In this document: in pieces, positions 27,361-37,557 of the stretch
How positions within the stretch are numbered: position 1 is the first letter of the stretch
How the letters are laid out: each line of letters opens with the position of its first letter
Assembly: GCA_013001885.1 (NCBI GenBank)
Contig: JABDLD010000027.1
Coordinates: 49,455 to 113,454, forward strand
Direction of reading: 5' to 3'
Source: Lysobacterales bacterium
Lineage (GTDB): Bacteria > Pseudomonadota > Gammaproteobacteria > Xanthomonadales > SZUA-36
DNA: 64,000 nt
Notes under the pieces: model-generated
Told to the model about the DNA's origin: nothing
Database searches by the model: none
The model's input: the letters and a program-made list of their open reading frames with translations, nothing else
Position numbers and translations under genes: made by a program

Positions 27361-27813
27361 ATGTCCGGGTACAAGAAAATTGCTGTTGCGATTGATCTGA
27401 GTAGCGAATCCGCTGCCATCATGAAACGCGCGCTGGCTGTGGCTGCACCGGATAGCGAGATTCACCTGATGTACGTACAGGAGCCCATGGATTCGGTTTA
27501 CATGGGAGTGGTCCCTTACGGCCCGGTCTTTGTCGGCATGGATGAAGTCGAGGAAAATCTGCGTTCCGAGTTAAGGCAGAAGCTCGATGATATTGGCGAG
27601 AAAGCCGGAGTTCCCGAATCAGCGCGTCATTTTCTCAACGGGACGCCCGCACGTGAAATCCGCCGGTTTGCCGAGGAGAATGACATGGACCTTATCGTCC
27701 TGGGCACCCATGGCCAGAAAGGCGTTCAGTTATTGCTTGGCGCAACGGCCAACTCGGTGCTCCATGGCTCCGCCTGTGATGTGCTTGCTGTCCGGGTTTA
27801 CGAAGCCGAATAA
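27361..27813 (+). CDS. universal stress protein (UspA family)
   Basis: A 150-aa single-domain Usp protein. The ATG at 27361 has GGAG six bases upstream; upstream ATGs at 27349 and 27355 lie within that ribosome site and are less likely. The ATP-binding type motif is present near the C-terminus: GTHGQKG followed by GATANSVLHGSACDVLAV. It probably responds to stress; no partner is indicated. The DUF2238 gene starts right at its stop codon. Confidence 0.9.
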   Translation: MSGYKKIAVAIDLSSESAAIMKRALAVAAPDSEIHLMYVQEPMDSVYMGVVPYGPVFVGMDEVEENLRSELRQKLDDIGEKAGVPESARHFLNGTPAREIRRFAEENDMDLIVLGTHGQKGVQLLLGATANSVLHGSACDVLAVRVYEAE

Positions 27814-28413
27814 TTGAAGTACCTGTGGCTGGCAGTCTTCTTTCTGGTCCTGTGCTGGTCAGGGTGGAAGCCGCATGACTATCCAACGTGGTGGCTGGAG
27901 GTCGCCCCTGCACTCATTGCGTTGATTGTGCTGGCCGCCACCCGGCAACGATTTCCGCTGACCTCACTGGCTTACGCCCTGATCCTGCTGCACGCGCTGG
28001 TCCTGATGGTCGGCGGGCATTACACCTATGCCGAAGTCCCGGCCGGTGACTGGGTGAGAGACTGGGTTGGCGGGGAGCGCAACAACTACGACAAGCTGGG
28101 GCATCTCGCCCAGGGCTTTATTCCCGCTATCGTAATCCGCGAGATCCTCATTCGAAATCTCGTGGTCGCCGGAAAAAGCTGGCTGGCTCTGATCGTGATC
28201 AGTATCTGCCTGGCCATTAGCGCATTTTACGAGCTGATCGAGTGGTGGGTTGCGCTGTTGAGCGAGGAAGCCGCTGACTCGTTTCTGGGCACGCAGGGCT
28301 ATATCTGGGACACCCAATCCGACATGTTTCTGGCCTTGCTGGGCGCCGGGCTGGCATTGTTGATGCTCAGCAATGTGCATGATCGCCAAATCAGGGCCCT
28401 CGCGGGAAACTGA
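27814..28413 (+). CDS. DUF2238 (YjdF-type) membrane protein
   Basis: A 199-aa membrane protein with about six hydrophobic helices. It carries the DUF2238 pattern: GGHYTYAEVP, NNYDKLGHLAQGF, FYELIEWW and GTQGYIWDTQSDM, with conserved acidic and His residues. Function unknown. The start is TTG at 27814, immediately after the universal stress gene; alkB-like follows after 2 bp, so the three are likely one operon. Confidence 0.83.
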   Translation: MKYLWLAVFFLVLCWSGWKPHDYPTWWLEVAPALIALIVLAATRQRFPLTSLAYALILLHALVLMVGGHYTYAEVPAGDWVRDWVGGERNNYDKLGHLAQGFIPAIVIREILIRNLVVAGKSWLALIVISICLAISAFYELIEWWVALLSEEAADSFLGTQGYIWDTQSDMFLALLGAGLALLMLSNVHDRQIRALAGN

Positions 28414-28415
28414 TC

Positions 28416-29015
28416 ATGCCGCCACTGCAAGAAAGCCCGTTCCTGGTCGACGATTGTCTGGAGTATCATCCTGCGTTCCTTGGGCAAAAGGAGTCTGGTC
28501 ACTTGCTTGACCGGTTCTGGAGCGAACTGGAATGGGAGCAGGAAGATATCACGATCTTTGGGCGAACGGTCAGGCAGCCCCGCCTGATCAGTTGGTACGG
28601 GGACCCCGGGGCGCGATATGCCTACAGTGGCCTGGTTCTCGAACCGCGTTCCTGGCATCCGGCACTGCTGAAACTCAAGCGCCAGATTGAGTCGTTTACC
28701 CGCCATCGCTTCAATTCCGTACTGGCGAACGCCTATCGCGACGGCAGCGACAGCATGGGTTGGCATAGCGACGATGAAAAAGAGCTGGGTCCAAAGCCAT
28801 TCATCGCTTCTCTCAGTCTCGGCGAAGAGCGCCGGTTCCTGTTGCGCCAAAAAGGCCGGAAATCGTCCGGTCTGCTACTTGAACACGGCAGTTTGCTGCT
28901 GATGAAAGGCGACTGTCAGCAGCGGTTCCAGCACGCATTGCCAAAAACCCGGCGAAAGATCGGCTTGAGAATCAACCTGACATTCCGGGAAATAAGGTAT
29001 CAGGCTCCGGTTTGA
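28416..29015 (+). CDS. AlkB-like 2-oxoglutarate/Fe(II)-dependent dioxygenase
   Basis: A 199-aa protein of the AlkB family, which oxidatively removes alkyl groups from nucleic acid bases. Iron ligands are visible in WHSDDE (His and Asp) and FQHALP (second His), and the 2-oxoglutarate-binding Arg in [18 protein letters not shown] and [14 protein letters not shown] also fit. It looks more like the ALKBH2/3-type bacterial group than E. coli AlkB. Its end overlaps the convergent dxs by 16 bp. Confidence 0.9.
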   Translation: MPPLQESPFLVDDCLEYHPAFLGQKESGHLLDRFWSELEWEQEDITIFGRTVRQPRLISWYGDPGARYAYSGLVLEPRSWHPALLKLKRQIESFTRHRFNSVLANAYRDGSDSMGWHSDDEKELGPKPFIASLSLGEERRFLLRQKGRKSSGLLLEHGSLLLMKGDCQQRFQHALPKTRRKIGLRINLTFREIRYQAPV

Positions 29016-30913
29016 CGCATGCCGCTGTCCGGCACCGGGCGGTGCTTCGAGGCGCCAAATCGCCTGACGATCCTGGCCAGGATTCCCTCGCTGTCTAGAC
29101 CTGCCTGGTGCAGGCATTCCTCCCGCGTGCCGTGCTGGATGTAATTGTCCTCGAGGCCGATGTTCAGAATTTCGGCCTTCAGGCCCTCGGAGGCCAGCAG
29201 CTCATTCACGCCGCTTCCGGCTCCTCCGGCAATCGCGTTTTCCTCGACCGTTACCAAATGAGGATGCTTTGCAGCGGCGGCAATGATGGCTTCCCGGTCC
29301 AGCGGCTTCACAAAACGCATATTGATGAGCGTGGCGTTCAGTTGCCCGGCGACTTTGCTGCAGGTCTCAACCATGCTGCCAAAAGCGAGAATGGCTATTT
29401 CATTGCCGTGCGCGACGGTCACGCTTTTTCCAAGGGGCAATTCAGTCATTTTCTTCTGAACTTCGACGCCAGGACCGCGGCCGCGAGGATATCGCACCGC
29501 GGCAGGCCCGTCGTAGCAAAAACCGGTGTAAAGCATCTGACGGCACTCATTTTCGTCCGCCGGAGCCATGATCACCATTCCCGGAATGCATCGCATGAAA
29601 CTGAGATCAAAACTTCCAGCATGGGTTGGGCCGTCCGGCCCCACCAGTCCGGCGCGGTCGATAGCGAACAGCACCGGCAGATCCTGCAAGGCCACATCGT
29701 GGATCATCTGGTCGTATGCGCGTTGCAGGAAGGTTGAGTAGATCGCCACTACCGGGTGCGCGTTTTCGCACGCCATGCCGGCAGCCAGAGTCACGCTGTG
29801 CTGCTCCGCTATGCCCACGTCAAAGTAGCGCTCCGGAAACCGGCGGTGAAATTCCACCAGGCCGGAGCCTTCACGCATAGCCGGCGTGATGGCGAGCAGG
29901 CGTTTGTCCTGCTCCGCCATGTCGCACACCCATTCTCCGAATATCTCGGTATAGGTGGGACCTGTTTTCTCCTTGACGGCTTTCGGGACGACTCCGGTTT
30001 CAGGGTTGAACGGCCCCACCGCATGGTATTTAACCGGATCCTTCTCGGCCGGCTCATAGCCCTTTCCTTTCTCTGTGATGATATGCAGCAGGTTGGGGCC
30101 GTGTACATCACGAGCCGTGCGAATGGTTCTGACCAGTGTCGGTATGTCGTGCCCGTCGATTGGGCCGAGGTAGTTGAATCCGAGTTCTTCGAACAGGGTG
30201 CTTGGCATCACCATGCCCTTGATGTGTTCTTCCCAGCGGCTCATGAAACGCCAGGTGCGCGAATTGCGGTGCATCAGGCTCTTGCCGCGTTCCCGGATGC
30301 CGGTAACGGTCGGGCCGCTCATCAGCCGGCCCAGCATCTTGGTCATGGCCCCGACGTTGGGCGAGATCGACATCTGGTTTTCATTCAGCACAACCAGCAG
30401 GTCATGATCAAGGTCACCGCCGTGATTCAGGGCCTCGTAGGCCATGCCGGCTGTCATGGCGCCGTCGCCGATGATGGCAACGCATTTGCGGTCGACGTCC
30501 TGCAAATCCGAGGCGGCGGCCATGCCCAGGGCAGCGCTGATCGAAGTCGAAGAGTGTCCGGTGCCGAATGTGTCGTATTCGCTTTCCGAACGCTTGGGAA
30601 AAGGCGCAAGACCGAGCTTTTGCTTGATCGTCGTAATGCTTCCCGCCCGCTCACACAGGATCTTGTGGGGGTAGGCCTGGTGCCCCACATCCCACACAAT
30701 TCGATCATCAGGTGTTTCGTACAGGAAATGCAGCGCGACGGTGAGTTCGACGCAACCCAGGCCAGCCCCGAAGTGTCCGCCGCTGGCCGCGACCGATTCA
30801 ATCAGGTAGCGACGCAGTTCGTCTGCAACCTGCGGCAAAAGCTCTTCATCGAGCTCCCGCAGGTCGGCTGGAGACTCGATGGAACTCAGTAATGGGTAAT
30901 GCTGTTCGTTCAT
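29000..30913 (-). CDS. dxs: 1-deoxy-D-xylulose-5-phosphate synthase
   Basis: First enzyme of the DXP isoprenoid pathway; condenses pyruvate and glyceraldehyde 3-phosphate with thiamine diphosphate. It has 637 aa. Motifs include [10 protein letters not shown], the thiamine-site [16 protein letters not shown] with [10 protein letters not shown], and the transketolase Pyr domain [17 protein letters not shown]. It is downstream of ispA (33 bp), in an xseB-ispA-dxs cluster as in E. coli. Confidence 0.97.
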   Translation of the reverse strand: MNEQHYPLLSSIESPADLRELDEELLPQVADELRRYLIESVAASGGHFGAGLGCVELTVALHFLYETPDDRIVWDVGHQAYPHKILCERAGSITTIKQKLGLAPFPKRSESEYDTFGTGHSSTSISAALGMAAASDLQDVDRKCVAIIGDGAMTAGMAYEALNHGGDLDHDLLVVLNENQMSISPNVGAMTKMLGRLMSGPTVTGIRERGKSLMHRNSRTWRFMSRWEEHIKGMVMPSTLFEELGFNYLGPIDGHDIPTLVRTIRTARDVHGPNLLHIITEKGKGYEPAEKDPVKYHAVGPFNPETGVVPKAVKEKTGPTYTEIFGEWVCDMAEQDKRLLAITPAMREGSGLVEFHRRFPERYFDVGIAEQHSVTLAAGMACENAHPVVAIYSTFLQRAYDQMIHDVALQDLPVLFAIDRAGLVGPDGPTHAGSFDLSFMRCIPGMVIMAPADENECRQMLYTGFCYDGPAAVRYPRGRGPGVEVQKKMTELPLGKSVTVAHGNEIAILAFGSMVETCSKVAGQLNATLINMRFVKPLDREAIIAAAAKHPHLVTVEENAIAGGAGSGVNELLASEGLKAEILNIGLEDNYIQHGTREECLHQAGLDSEGILARIVRRFGASKHRPVPDSGMRQTGA

Positions 30914-30946
30914 GCCGTGTATTTTATCCCTGCTGCGGCCGCGAAG

Positions 30947-31864
30947 CTATCGATCTCGGCTGATTACATAATCGGCGAGCCATTCCAGGCCCTGAGTGTC
31001 GCCATCGATATGTTCGATCTGAAAGATGGCCTCGCTACGCAATTCGTGCGCCTTTTTGCGGGAATTTGCCATGCCGAGTATGGAGGGGAAGGTTGGTTTG
31101 TTCAACGCGACGTCGGCCAGTGTGCTTTTGCCTGTCAACTCGCTGTTTCCGGTCACATCCAGAATATCATCGTGCACCTGAAAAGCCAGGCCAATGTGTT
31201 CCCCATAGGAGGCCAAACGTTCCAGCGTGTCGGCGTTCGCACCCGCCAGGATGCCCGGAATCGTGACCGATGCGGTGATCAGCGCACCGGTTTTGAGGCG
31301 GTGCATCCTGGTCAGCGCCTGCTCGCTGATCGCGCGCCCGACCGCATCGAGGTCCAGTGCCTGGCCTCCGGCCATTCCAACGGACCCGCAGGCTTGTGCC
31401 AGTGCGCGGATCGCGGCCATGCTTCGCGGGGAACCCGGCGGCAACTCTCTTGCCAGTATTTCAAAAGCCAGTGCCTGCAGGGCGTCGCCCGCCAAAATGG
31501 CAGTGGCCTCATCAAAAGCTCTGTGGCAAGTGGGCCTTCCGCGCCGGAGATCGTCGTCGTCCATGGCGGGAAGATCATCATGAATCAGAGAGTAAGCATG
31601 AACAAATTCGATCGCTGCCGCGACTGCGTCCCGCAGCCTCTGATCAAGCCCCAGCGCTTTACCGGCTGTATAAACCAGCACCGGTCGAAAGCGTTTGCCG
31701 CCCCCAAGCGAAGCATAGCGCATGGCGCGGTGCAGCCGGACCGGGTCCTGTGTCTCGGGCGGCAGCCAGCGCTCCAGGACAGATTCAATACGCTGTTGCC
31801 ACAGCGCAATTTCCGCGGCTGGGTCAGTCACTGGTATCAAGCGGGGCTGCGGATGATTCATCAT
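30947..31864 (-). CDS. ispA: farnesyl diphosphate synthase (polyprenyl synthetase)
   Basis: Condenses isopentenyl and allyl diphosphates to the C15 precursor. It has 305 aa with the first Asp-rich motif DDLPAMDDDDLRRG and the second DDILD; GGKRFRPVLVY is also typical. From the ATG at 31864 it overlaps xseB by 41 bp; a GTG at 31831 would cut the overlap to 8 bp and is a credible alternative. It feeds the quinone and undecaprenyl pathways together with dxs. Confidence 0.94.
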   Translation of the reverse strand: MMNHPQPRLIPVTDPAAEIALWQQRIESVLERWLPPETQDPVRLHRAMRYASLGGGKRFRPVLVYTAGKALGLDQRLRDAVAAAIEFVHAYSLIHDDLPAMDDDDLRRGRPTCHRAFDEATAILAGDALQALAFEILARELPPGSPRSMAAIRALAQACGSVGMAGGQALDLDAVGRAISEQALTRMHRLKTGALITASVTIPGILAGANADTLERLASYGEHIGLAFQVHDDILDVTGNSELTGKSTLADVALNKPTFPSILGMANSRKKAHELRSEAIFQIEHIDGDTQGLEWLADYVISRDR

Positions 31865-32066
31865 CGATGTCGATCAGGCGCTGCACCGTTTGTTGCGCCT
31901 CATCCAGCACACCCTGGCAGTGCCGCGTCAGCTCGACGCCGCGCTTGAACTGTTTGAGCGAATCGTCGAGGCTGAGATCCCCCGATTCCAGTTTTTCTAC
32001 CAGGGACTCGAGTTCTTCGAGCGCTTTTTCAAAATCAGGTAACTTGGCGGTTTTCTCTTTCATCAT
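31824..32066 (-). CDS. xseB: exodeoxyribonuclease VII small subunit
   Basis: An 80-aa helical subunit of exonuclease VII. The family signature FEKALEELESLVEKLESGDLS and LDDSLKQFKRGVELTRHCQ is complete, with an acidic C-terminal tail. xseA is not in the window. It precedes and overlaps ispA, and follows tilS by 7 bp on the same strand. Confidence 0.93.
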   Translation of the reverse strand: MMKEKTAKLPDFEKALEELESLVEKLESGDLSLDDSLKQFKRGVELTRHCQGVLDEAQQTVQRLIDIDDESSAAPLDTSD

Positions 32067-32073
32067 ATGCTTC

Positions 32074-33429
32074 TCAACGTTGACTATCGGTTCGAACCCG
32101 GTTGAGGACTGGATCGGAAGGGCGCCATTGATAGGTCAGGTTATTTTCGAATAACCAGCTTTGCAGGCGATGTCCGATCACCCAGTCGCCCAGCGCCACG
32201 GGTTCCCCATCCCATTCAAGCACCGGGATGCCCGGTCGTAGCCAGGGCGGTATCAGGGCGGACTGAAATAACTGTTTGAGCTTGCGGCTGGGACCGTCCG
32301 GAACGGTTCGAATCCGGTCTCCGGGTTTCCGTGCCCTGACTTTCCAGGCGTCGGGGATGTTGGTGTTTTTGCCGGATAACCGTAACCAGCCGGTATCCGG
32401 GCCCAGCTCCAGTTTCATGCCGCTCTTCCATTTCATTTTGGGGCAGGCGATGAAAGGACTGCGCCGGTGCAGCCATAATTCGTGCTTGTACCTTTTGATC
32501 ATCCAGTCTTCCCACTGAACTTCCGCCTGACTCTCAACGCGCGTGCCTGAGAGTTGGTCAAGGAACTCCCGTAACCGGGCTTCCGGCAACACGGGTACTT
32601 CGTGTCTGCGCAGCCACTGGCGCAGGATCAGAGTCTGCATCTCGGGATCGAGTTCCAGCAGCTTTTGCAACGGCATTTTCAACCGGTCACGAATCAGGTC
32701 GCCGGACTGGCTCTCGATGAACATGGCCATCGCGCCCGCCGTGATACGCGCATTTCTCGCGGTGCGTGCAAGCCGGTTGGTGAGGCCGGGCCAACGTGTT
32801 TCCAGCTGCGGAAAGAGATCCCTTCGCAGGTAGTTGCGGTCGAAAGACGTGTCGGCGTTGGAAGGGTCTGTCAGCCAGGGGATGTCCCGTGATTCAAGAA
32901 ATCGTTCCAACTCCGGGCGGGTGCAGTCCAGCAGGGGGCGAGCGACCCAACCCGCCTCGAGGTTGCGCAACACGGGAATGCCGGCCAGGCCCTCGACACC
33001 GCTGCCGCGCATCAGGTTAAGAAAAAGCGTTTCAGCCTGATCCCCCGAATGATGTGCGGTCAGGTACATTTCCCTTTCACCCAGTATGCCGGCTACCGCG
33101 CGATAGCGGGAATTTCGAGCCTCCTCTTCGGGGCTGCCGCGCGCCGAAGTGTCGATTTCCAACCGTTCGGAGTGGAACGGAATTTCTCGCGCCGTGCAAA
33201 AACTGCGGCAGTGGTCAAGCCAGCTATCCGCGTCGGCCTGGAGGCCATGGTGGAAGTGAGCGGCGTGTATCGGAACCGCCAGGTCTTTCCGGCATTCGCA
33301 CATGGCCTGGAGCAGGGCCGTGGAGTCGGCGCCGCCGCTGAAACCAATCCAGTACTTTCTGGGGGATGGCAGCCGCGCCAGTCTGTCCAGCAAATGCCGG
33401 CTGTTGAAGGTGGAATCTTCGGTTCTCAC
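32074..33429 (-). CDS. tilS: tRNA(Ile)-lysidine synthetase
   Basis: Attaches lysine to the wobble cytidine of tRNA-Ile (CAU anticodon), changing both its codon and amino-acid identity; essential. It has 451 aa. The ATP pyrophosphatase loop is SGGADSTALLQAM, followed by HFHHGLQADADSW and AHHSGDQAETLFLNL. The C-terminal domain contains KPGDRIRTVPDGPSRKLKQLFQ. It lies 16 bp after accA. Confidence 0.95.
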   Translation of the reverse strand: MRTEDSTFNSRHLLDRLARLPSPRKYWIGFSGGADSTALLQAMCECRKDLAVPIHAAHFHHGLQADADSWLDHCRSFCTAREIPFHSERLEIDTSARGSPEEEARNSRYRAVAGILGEREMYLTAHHSGDQAETLFLNLMRGSGVEGLAGIPVLRNLEAGWVARPLLDCTRPELERFLESRDIPWLTDPSNADTSFDRNYLRRDLFPQLETRWPGLTNRLARTARNARITAGAMAMFIESQSGDLIRDRLKMPLQKLLELDPEMQTLILRQWLRRHEVPVLPEARLREFLDQLSGTRVESQAEVQWEDWMIKRYKHELWLHRRSPFIACPKMKWKSGMKLELGPDTGWLRLSGKNTNIPDAWKVRARKPGDRIRTVPDGPSRKLKQLFQSALIPPWLRPGIPVLEWDGEPVALGDWVIGHRLQSWLFENNLTYQWRPSDPVLNRVRTDSQR

Positions 33430-33445
33430 GATATCTCAGTCTGAA

Positions 33446-34402
33446 TTATTCCTGGAACTCTCCAAAGGCCAGCAGGCGGCGGTAACGTTCCTCCACGAGC
33501 TGTTCAGTCGTTTTCTTCTCCAGTTCGTTCAGCTGTTTTTCAATGCAGTCTGCGATACCTTTGGCCACCTCATCCGGTTCCTTGTGAGCGCCTCCCAACG
33601 GCTCGGCGATGATCTCGTCAACCAGTCCAAGGCTTTTCAGGCGGCCTGAAGTGATGCCCAGGGCAGTTGCCGCATCTTCCGCGTTGGCGGCGTCTTTCCA
33701 CAGAATGGAGGCGCAGCCTTCCGGTGAAATTACCGAATACGTGCTGTATTCGAGGATATTCACGCGGTCTCCCACGCCGATGGCGAGAGCTCCGCCGGAT
33801 CCCCCTTCACCGATAATTGTGCAGACGATCGGTACCGGTAGCCTCGACATAACCTGCAGGTTTTTTGCAATGGCCTCTGATTGGCCTCGTTCCTCGGCTC
33901 CCACGCCAGGGTAGGCGCCCGGTGTATCGATGAAAGTAACCAGCGGAAGGTGAAAACGAGCGGCCATGTTCATCAGACGCAACGCCTTGCGGTAGCCTTC
34001 GGGCCGTGGCATGCCGAAATTGCGAAACACCTTGGCCTTGGTATCACGCCCCTTTTGCTGCCCTATGAACATGACTGCGCGGTCCCGGAAGCGGGCCAGC
34101 CCGCCAACGATCGCGTGATCATCGGCAAAGGCACGATCCCCATGAAGTTCGTGAAATTCATCGAAGATTTTTTCTATGTAATCGAGTGTGTAAGGCCTCA
34201 GAGGGTGCCGGCTCAACTGCGAAATCTGCCAGGGTGTGAGGTCCTTGAAAATGCCTTTTATCTTCTGGCGCATCTTGGACTGGAGGCGCTGGATTTCCTC
34301 GTCCAGATTGATGGCATTGTCTGAGCCCACATTCCTCAATTCGTCGATCTTGGCCTGCAATTCGGCGATGGGCTGCTCGAAGTCTAGGTAATTGGAATTC
34401 AT
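33446..34402 (-). CDS. accA: acetyl-CoA carboxylase carboxyltransferase subunit alpha
   Basis: Alpha subunit of the carboxyltransferase that makes malonyl-CoA for fatty acid synthesis. It has 318 aa, the usual length. It begins [19 protein letters not shown] and contains [23 protein letters not shown] and [15 protein letters not shown] (oxyanion/CoA site), with [15 protein letters not shown] further on. It precedes tilS on the minus strand, a common gammaproteobacterial order. Confidence 0.97.
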   Translation of the reverse strand: MNSNYLDFEQPIAELQAKIDELRNVGSDNAINLDEEIQRLQSKMRQKIKGIFKDLTPWQISQLSRHPLRPYTLDYIEKIFDEFHELHGDRAFADDHAIVGGLARFRDRAVMFIGQQKGRDTKAKVFRNFGMPRPEGYRKALRLMNMAARFHLPLVTFIDTPGAYPGVGAEERGQSEAIAKNLQVMSRLPVPIVCTIIGEGGSGGALAIGVGDRVNILEYSTYSVISPEGCASILWKDAANAEDAATALGITSGRLKSLGLVDEIIAEPLGGAHKEPDEVAKGIADCIEKQLNELEKKTTEQLVEERYRRLLAFGEFQE

Positions 34403-34430
34403 TGGCGTTGCTCACACGGATGAATGGCCA

Positions 34431-35285
34431 TTATAGCGTGATTGTGATTCGGGGAATCCTCGAGAGTTGCCAATGATCCAGGGCCCACCGCCAGAGGTTC
34501 TGCAGACACATTCCCTCGGGGGCCGGTTGGCCGAGAAACCGGAGAGCTTGCTCCAGCGCCTGTTCCGGCGGGTGGGTTGCGACCGGGTCTGCCGCGTGTC
34601 GCTTACTCAGCTTTTTCTGATCATTCCCGGTCGCTACCGGGTGATGCGCATAGAGCGGTGTGTCCAGTCCGAGGCAGCCCTGCAAATGGATTTGGCGGGC
34701 GGTTGAATCAAGCAGGTCTGCCCCACGCACGATTTCAGTTACTTGCTGAAACGCATCATCGACGACAACGGCCAGCTGGTAGGCAGCGAGGCCGTCCGCC
34801 CGCCGTATGACGAAGTCGCCAACGGTTTCCTCAAGGTTTTCCCTGATCAGCCCCTGTACCTCGTCCTGGAAAACGATCGGCTGGGCCGGAACCCTGAGTC
34901 GAATCGAGCGTGGAGATTTTCCTGCAGGCAGGCCTCGGCTACAAGTCCCGGGGTAGACGCCAGAGGCGGGCATTTCAGAGCGACTGCAGCCGCACCAGTA
35001 GGCGTCACCACCGTCAAGGAGACGCGTGATGGCCTGTTCATAGGCTGCAGTTCTCTGGCTTTGATATAGAACGGGCCGGTCAGAGACCATGCCAAAGCGC
35101 TGAAGATCTGCCAATATGCGTTGAGCACTGCCGGGCACTTCCCTTGGGCGATCAACGTCTTCGATCCGGACCAACCAGGTTCCACCCTTGGATTTCGCCT
35201 GCAAAAAACTGGCGACGGCCGCAATCAGCGACCCAAAATGTAAATCTCCTGTGGGGGAGGGGGCAAACCTGCCTGTCCGACTCAT
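34431..35285 (-). CDS. gluQ: glutamyl-Q tRNA(Asp) synthetase
   Basis: A 284-aa paralogue of the glutamyl-tRNA synthetase catalytic core, which attaches glutamate to the queuosine base of tRNA-Asp. It has FAPSPTGDLHFGSLIAA (the HIGH-like motif), a zinc site with CGCSR and a later Cys, and KLSKRH in place of KMSKS. No anticodon-binding domain follows, which separates it from GltX. It lies between the FimX-like gene and accA on the same strand. Confidence 0.94.
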   Translation of the reverse strand: MSRTGRFAPSPTGDLHFGSLIAAVASFLQAKSKGGTWLVRIEDVDRPREVPGSAQRILADLQRFGMVSDRPVLYQSQRTAAYEQAITRLLDGGDAYWCGCSRSEMPASGVYPGTCSRGLPAGKSPRSIRLRVPAQPIVFQDEVQGLIRENLEETVGDFVIRRADGLAAYQLAVVVDDAFQQVTEIVRGADLLDSTARQIHLQGCLGLDTPLYAHHPVATGNDQKKLSKRHAADPVATHPPEQALEQALRFLGQPAPEGMCLQNLWRWALDHWQLSRIPRITITL

Positions 35286-35306
35286 GGGACAGAGTTTATC
35301 GCCAAA

Positions 35307-37331
35307 TTATTGTGCCAGCACCTGCGACGATTCTTTCAAAAACGTGCCGGCGATCAATTTGACACCGCATTGCCAAAGCACGGCAAGGCTGGAAGTGTCC
35401 GTTACTTCATCGGCGATCACTGATACGTCATGCGCCTCGGCGGCTTCGACAACCTTTCTCACGGCTTCCTGGTTCTTTGTATTGGCGGTGAGGTCCTCGG
35501 TCAGGGACGTCATGATCTTGACGAATGAAATATCGAGATGCTCCAGCAGCTGGAAAGACCGTCTTTCGGTGTCGAACCTGCTGACGGCGAGCTGACAACC
35601 CAACGGTTTAAGCTCCTTCATCAGCCGCTGGGCCGGGCGCAGGTTCGTATGCGCCGCATTGGCGGCGATCTGGAGAATGATGCGGTTGCCGTCGACGCAG
35701 GAGGCTTTCAGTTGCTCGGCGAACCAGCCCGGAAATCCGTAATCCAGTATCGAATTGTTGCTCAGGCTGATGATCTGCCGCTCTTCGCTGTCGACGAACG
35801 TTTTGAGCAGTCCTGGGATGACTTGGCGGTCGATAGCGCCTGCCAGGTCATTGCGCTCAGCGATTCTTTGAAATTCTTTGGCTGGAAAGTCCCCGGATTC
35901 ACCACGCATGAACGTGGTGTTCTCCATCATCTGTTCGCCGTCTCCATCCAGATCGACGATGGACTGCTGAACACTGTAATAATCAAGGTTGCTCAGGGCC
36001 ATCCGGATTCTTTCCACCCAATCGTGCTCGCCGGCGATGGTCGCCACCGCGGTCAACTGCGGCCGATAAACGACCATCTGGTCACCCTGTTCGGATGCCT
36101 CCGCCTGCGCCTTGCGGGCATTGGCGATGATTTCAGGTGAGTTGACCGTCAGCCTTCCAACGCTGGCCATGCCGATGCTGCAGGAGGCCGACAACGCCCG
36201 GTCGCTGATTTCGATAATGTGGCTGCGGTAGGCGGTAAGCAGGTCGTTTCCTACTTTTTCCAATTGCGAATTCGTTGGCCGACCGACCAAAACGGCAAAA
36301 CCGTGGTCGCTGATACGGGCGGCGACGTCGCCGTCCTCCAGGTTGTTTTTGATGATATTTGCCAGGTCGGAAATGAACGCATCCATCGCCTCTACCGACA
36401 ACTCCTCCTGCAGGGTCTCAATATCGTCGGTCTCGATATAGAGCACGGCCAATGCGTCGTTGTCCGATCCGGCCTGGATGCAGGAATCCAGCGCTTCCGA
36501 AAAGGCGTTGCGGTTGAGCAGCCGGGTCAGCGGATCGGTCATTCTGACCCGTTCCAGTTCCGCGGCCAGTTCGTTCGCGGCATCCTGGCGCTGTACCATC
36601 ATCTGTATGCACTCTTCCCCGTCAAAGCGTGCAGGCGAAAACATCAGGTTGGCTTCGAATGTCGTGGCATCCGGCCGTTTAACCTTTACCGGCAGCGCCT
36701 TGTCGGGAAACTGCCCCTTGGAAAGCCCTTTGAGCAGTTGTTTGAGATTGGTTTCACCCGCATCGAGAATTTCCAGCAGCGACAGACCCGCTATCTCCGA
36801 ATGATCGGCAACCCCAAGCGCGTCGAGGTAGGCCCGGTTGCTGTATACGTGCAGCCCTTCGTGCACGTAGGCAATAGCGTCCCGCGAGCTGTCCAGCAGC
36901 AGGTTATAACGATGCTCGAGTTCCTCCACGAACTGTTGTTGTTTCTCGTGATCGTGCTCGTTTTCGCTGGTCTTGATCAGCTGACTTACCGCCTCGGTGA
37001 AAAGATTTTCATCATTTGAATTGATCACGTAGCACGCTGTGGTCGCCAGCAACCTGGACAGCCGCGCCGAGTCATCCATGGATGTGAATAGCGCCAGTGG
37101 GATATTGAAGGCGGCTGCCAACTCGCCAATTTCTTCGAGCGGAGCGTCAGATTCGTCAGGCTCCGCATAAAGGATCAGTGCAGGGGAGTCATGGTCCAGC
37201 GCACGCTTCACGTCAGAACTGGTCTGTGTGTGGATTACATGAATTTTAATTCCGGAATTGCGAAGCAGTGAATTGATTTGCTCAGCGGACTCAGGTGATT
37301 GGTCTATAACTAGTAGATTGACGCTGTGCAT
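35307..37331 (-). CDS. FimX-like protein with degenerate REC, PAS, GGDEF and EAL domains
   Basis: A 674-aa signalling protein. Order: receiver-like domain (1-125) with Ala at the usual phospho-Asp site (ALILYAEPDE), a PAS domain (140-250), a GGDEF domain (about 260-425) in which the active motif reads SDHGF at 341-345, and an EAL domain (about 435-674) with no EAL motif (region 465-475). All catalytic sites appear lost, so it is more likely a c-di-GMP receptor than an enzyme. Layout and the ending GVKLIAGTFL resemble Pseudomonas FimX, which controls type IV pili. Start ATG has GGAGG ten bases upstream. Confidence 0.85.
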   Translation of the reverse strand: MHSVNLLVIDQSPESAEQINSLLRNSGIKIHVIHTQTSSDVKRALDHDSPALILYAEPDESDAPLEEIGELAAAFNIPLALFTSMDDSARLSRLLATTACYVINSNDENLFTEAVSQLIKTSENEHDHEKQQQFVEELEHRYNLLLDSSRDAIAYVHEGLHVYSNRAYLDALGVADHSEIAGLSLLEILDAGETNLKQLLKGLSKGQFPDKALPVKVKRPDATTFEANLMFSPARFDGEECIQMMVQRQDAANELAAELERVRMTDPLTRLLNRNAFSEALDSCIQAGSDNDALAVLYIETDDIETLQEELSVEAMDAFISDLANIIKNNLEDGDVAARISDHGFAVLVGRPTNSQLEKVGNDLLTAYRSHIIEISDRALSASCSIGMASVGRLTVNSPEIIANARKAQAEASEQGDQMVVYRPQLTAVATIAGEHDWVERIRMALSNLDYYSVQQSIVDLDGDGEQMMENTTFMRGESGDFPAKEFQRIAERNDLAGAIDRQVIPGLLKTFVDSEERQIISLSNNSILDYGFPGWFAEQLKASCVDGNRIILQIAANAAHTNLRPAQRLMKELKPLGCQLAVSRFDTERRSFQLLEHLDISFVKIMTSLTEDLTANTKNQEAVRKVVEAAEAHDVSVIADEVTDTSSLAVLWQCGVKLIAGTFLKESSQVLAQ

Positions 37332-37557
37332 TCGTAAATGGCCTCCATGCCCCTTACATTATTTACTACTTTTAACACGTTTATCTATCTTGAATCAATA
37401 AATTACAAACGTTTCTAAATCTTGATTCCCAGATAGCATCAATATCCAATGTGCTTTGATTATGGCTGAATCCGGCATGAATTGACAGTCTGTTGGTCGG
37501 CGCATGGTGTCACACTCCGGTTCGCGCTATCATTCCCGTTTTGAACTGGAGGCCGTA

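Noticed and set aside
29756..30892. Long plus-strand open frame (378 codons)
   Set aside because: Entirely antisense to dxs, whose protein is unmistakable; a by-product of GC-rich codon use.
36219..37019. Plus-strand open frame of 266 codons
   Set aside because: Antisense to the FimX-like gene; no independent evidence.
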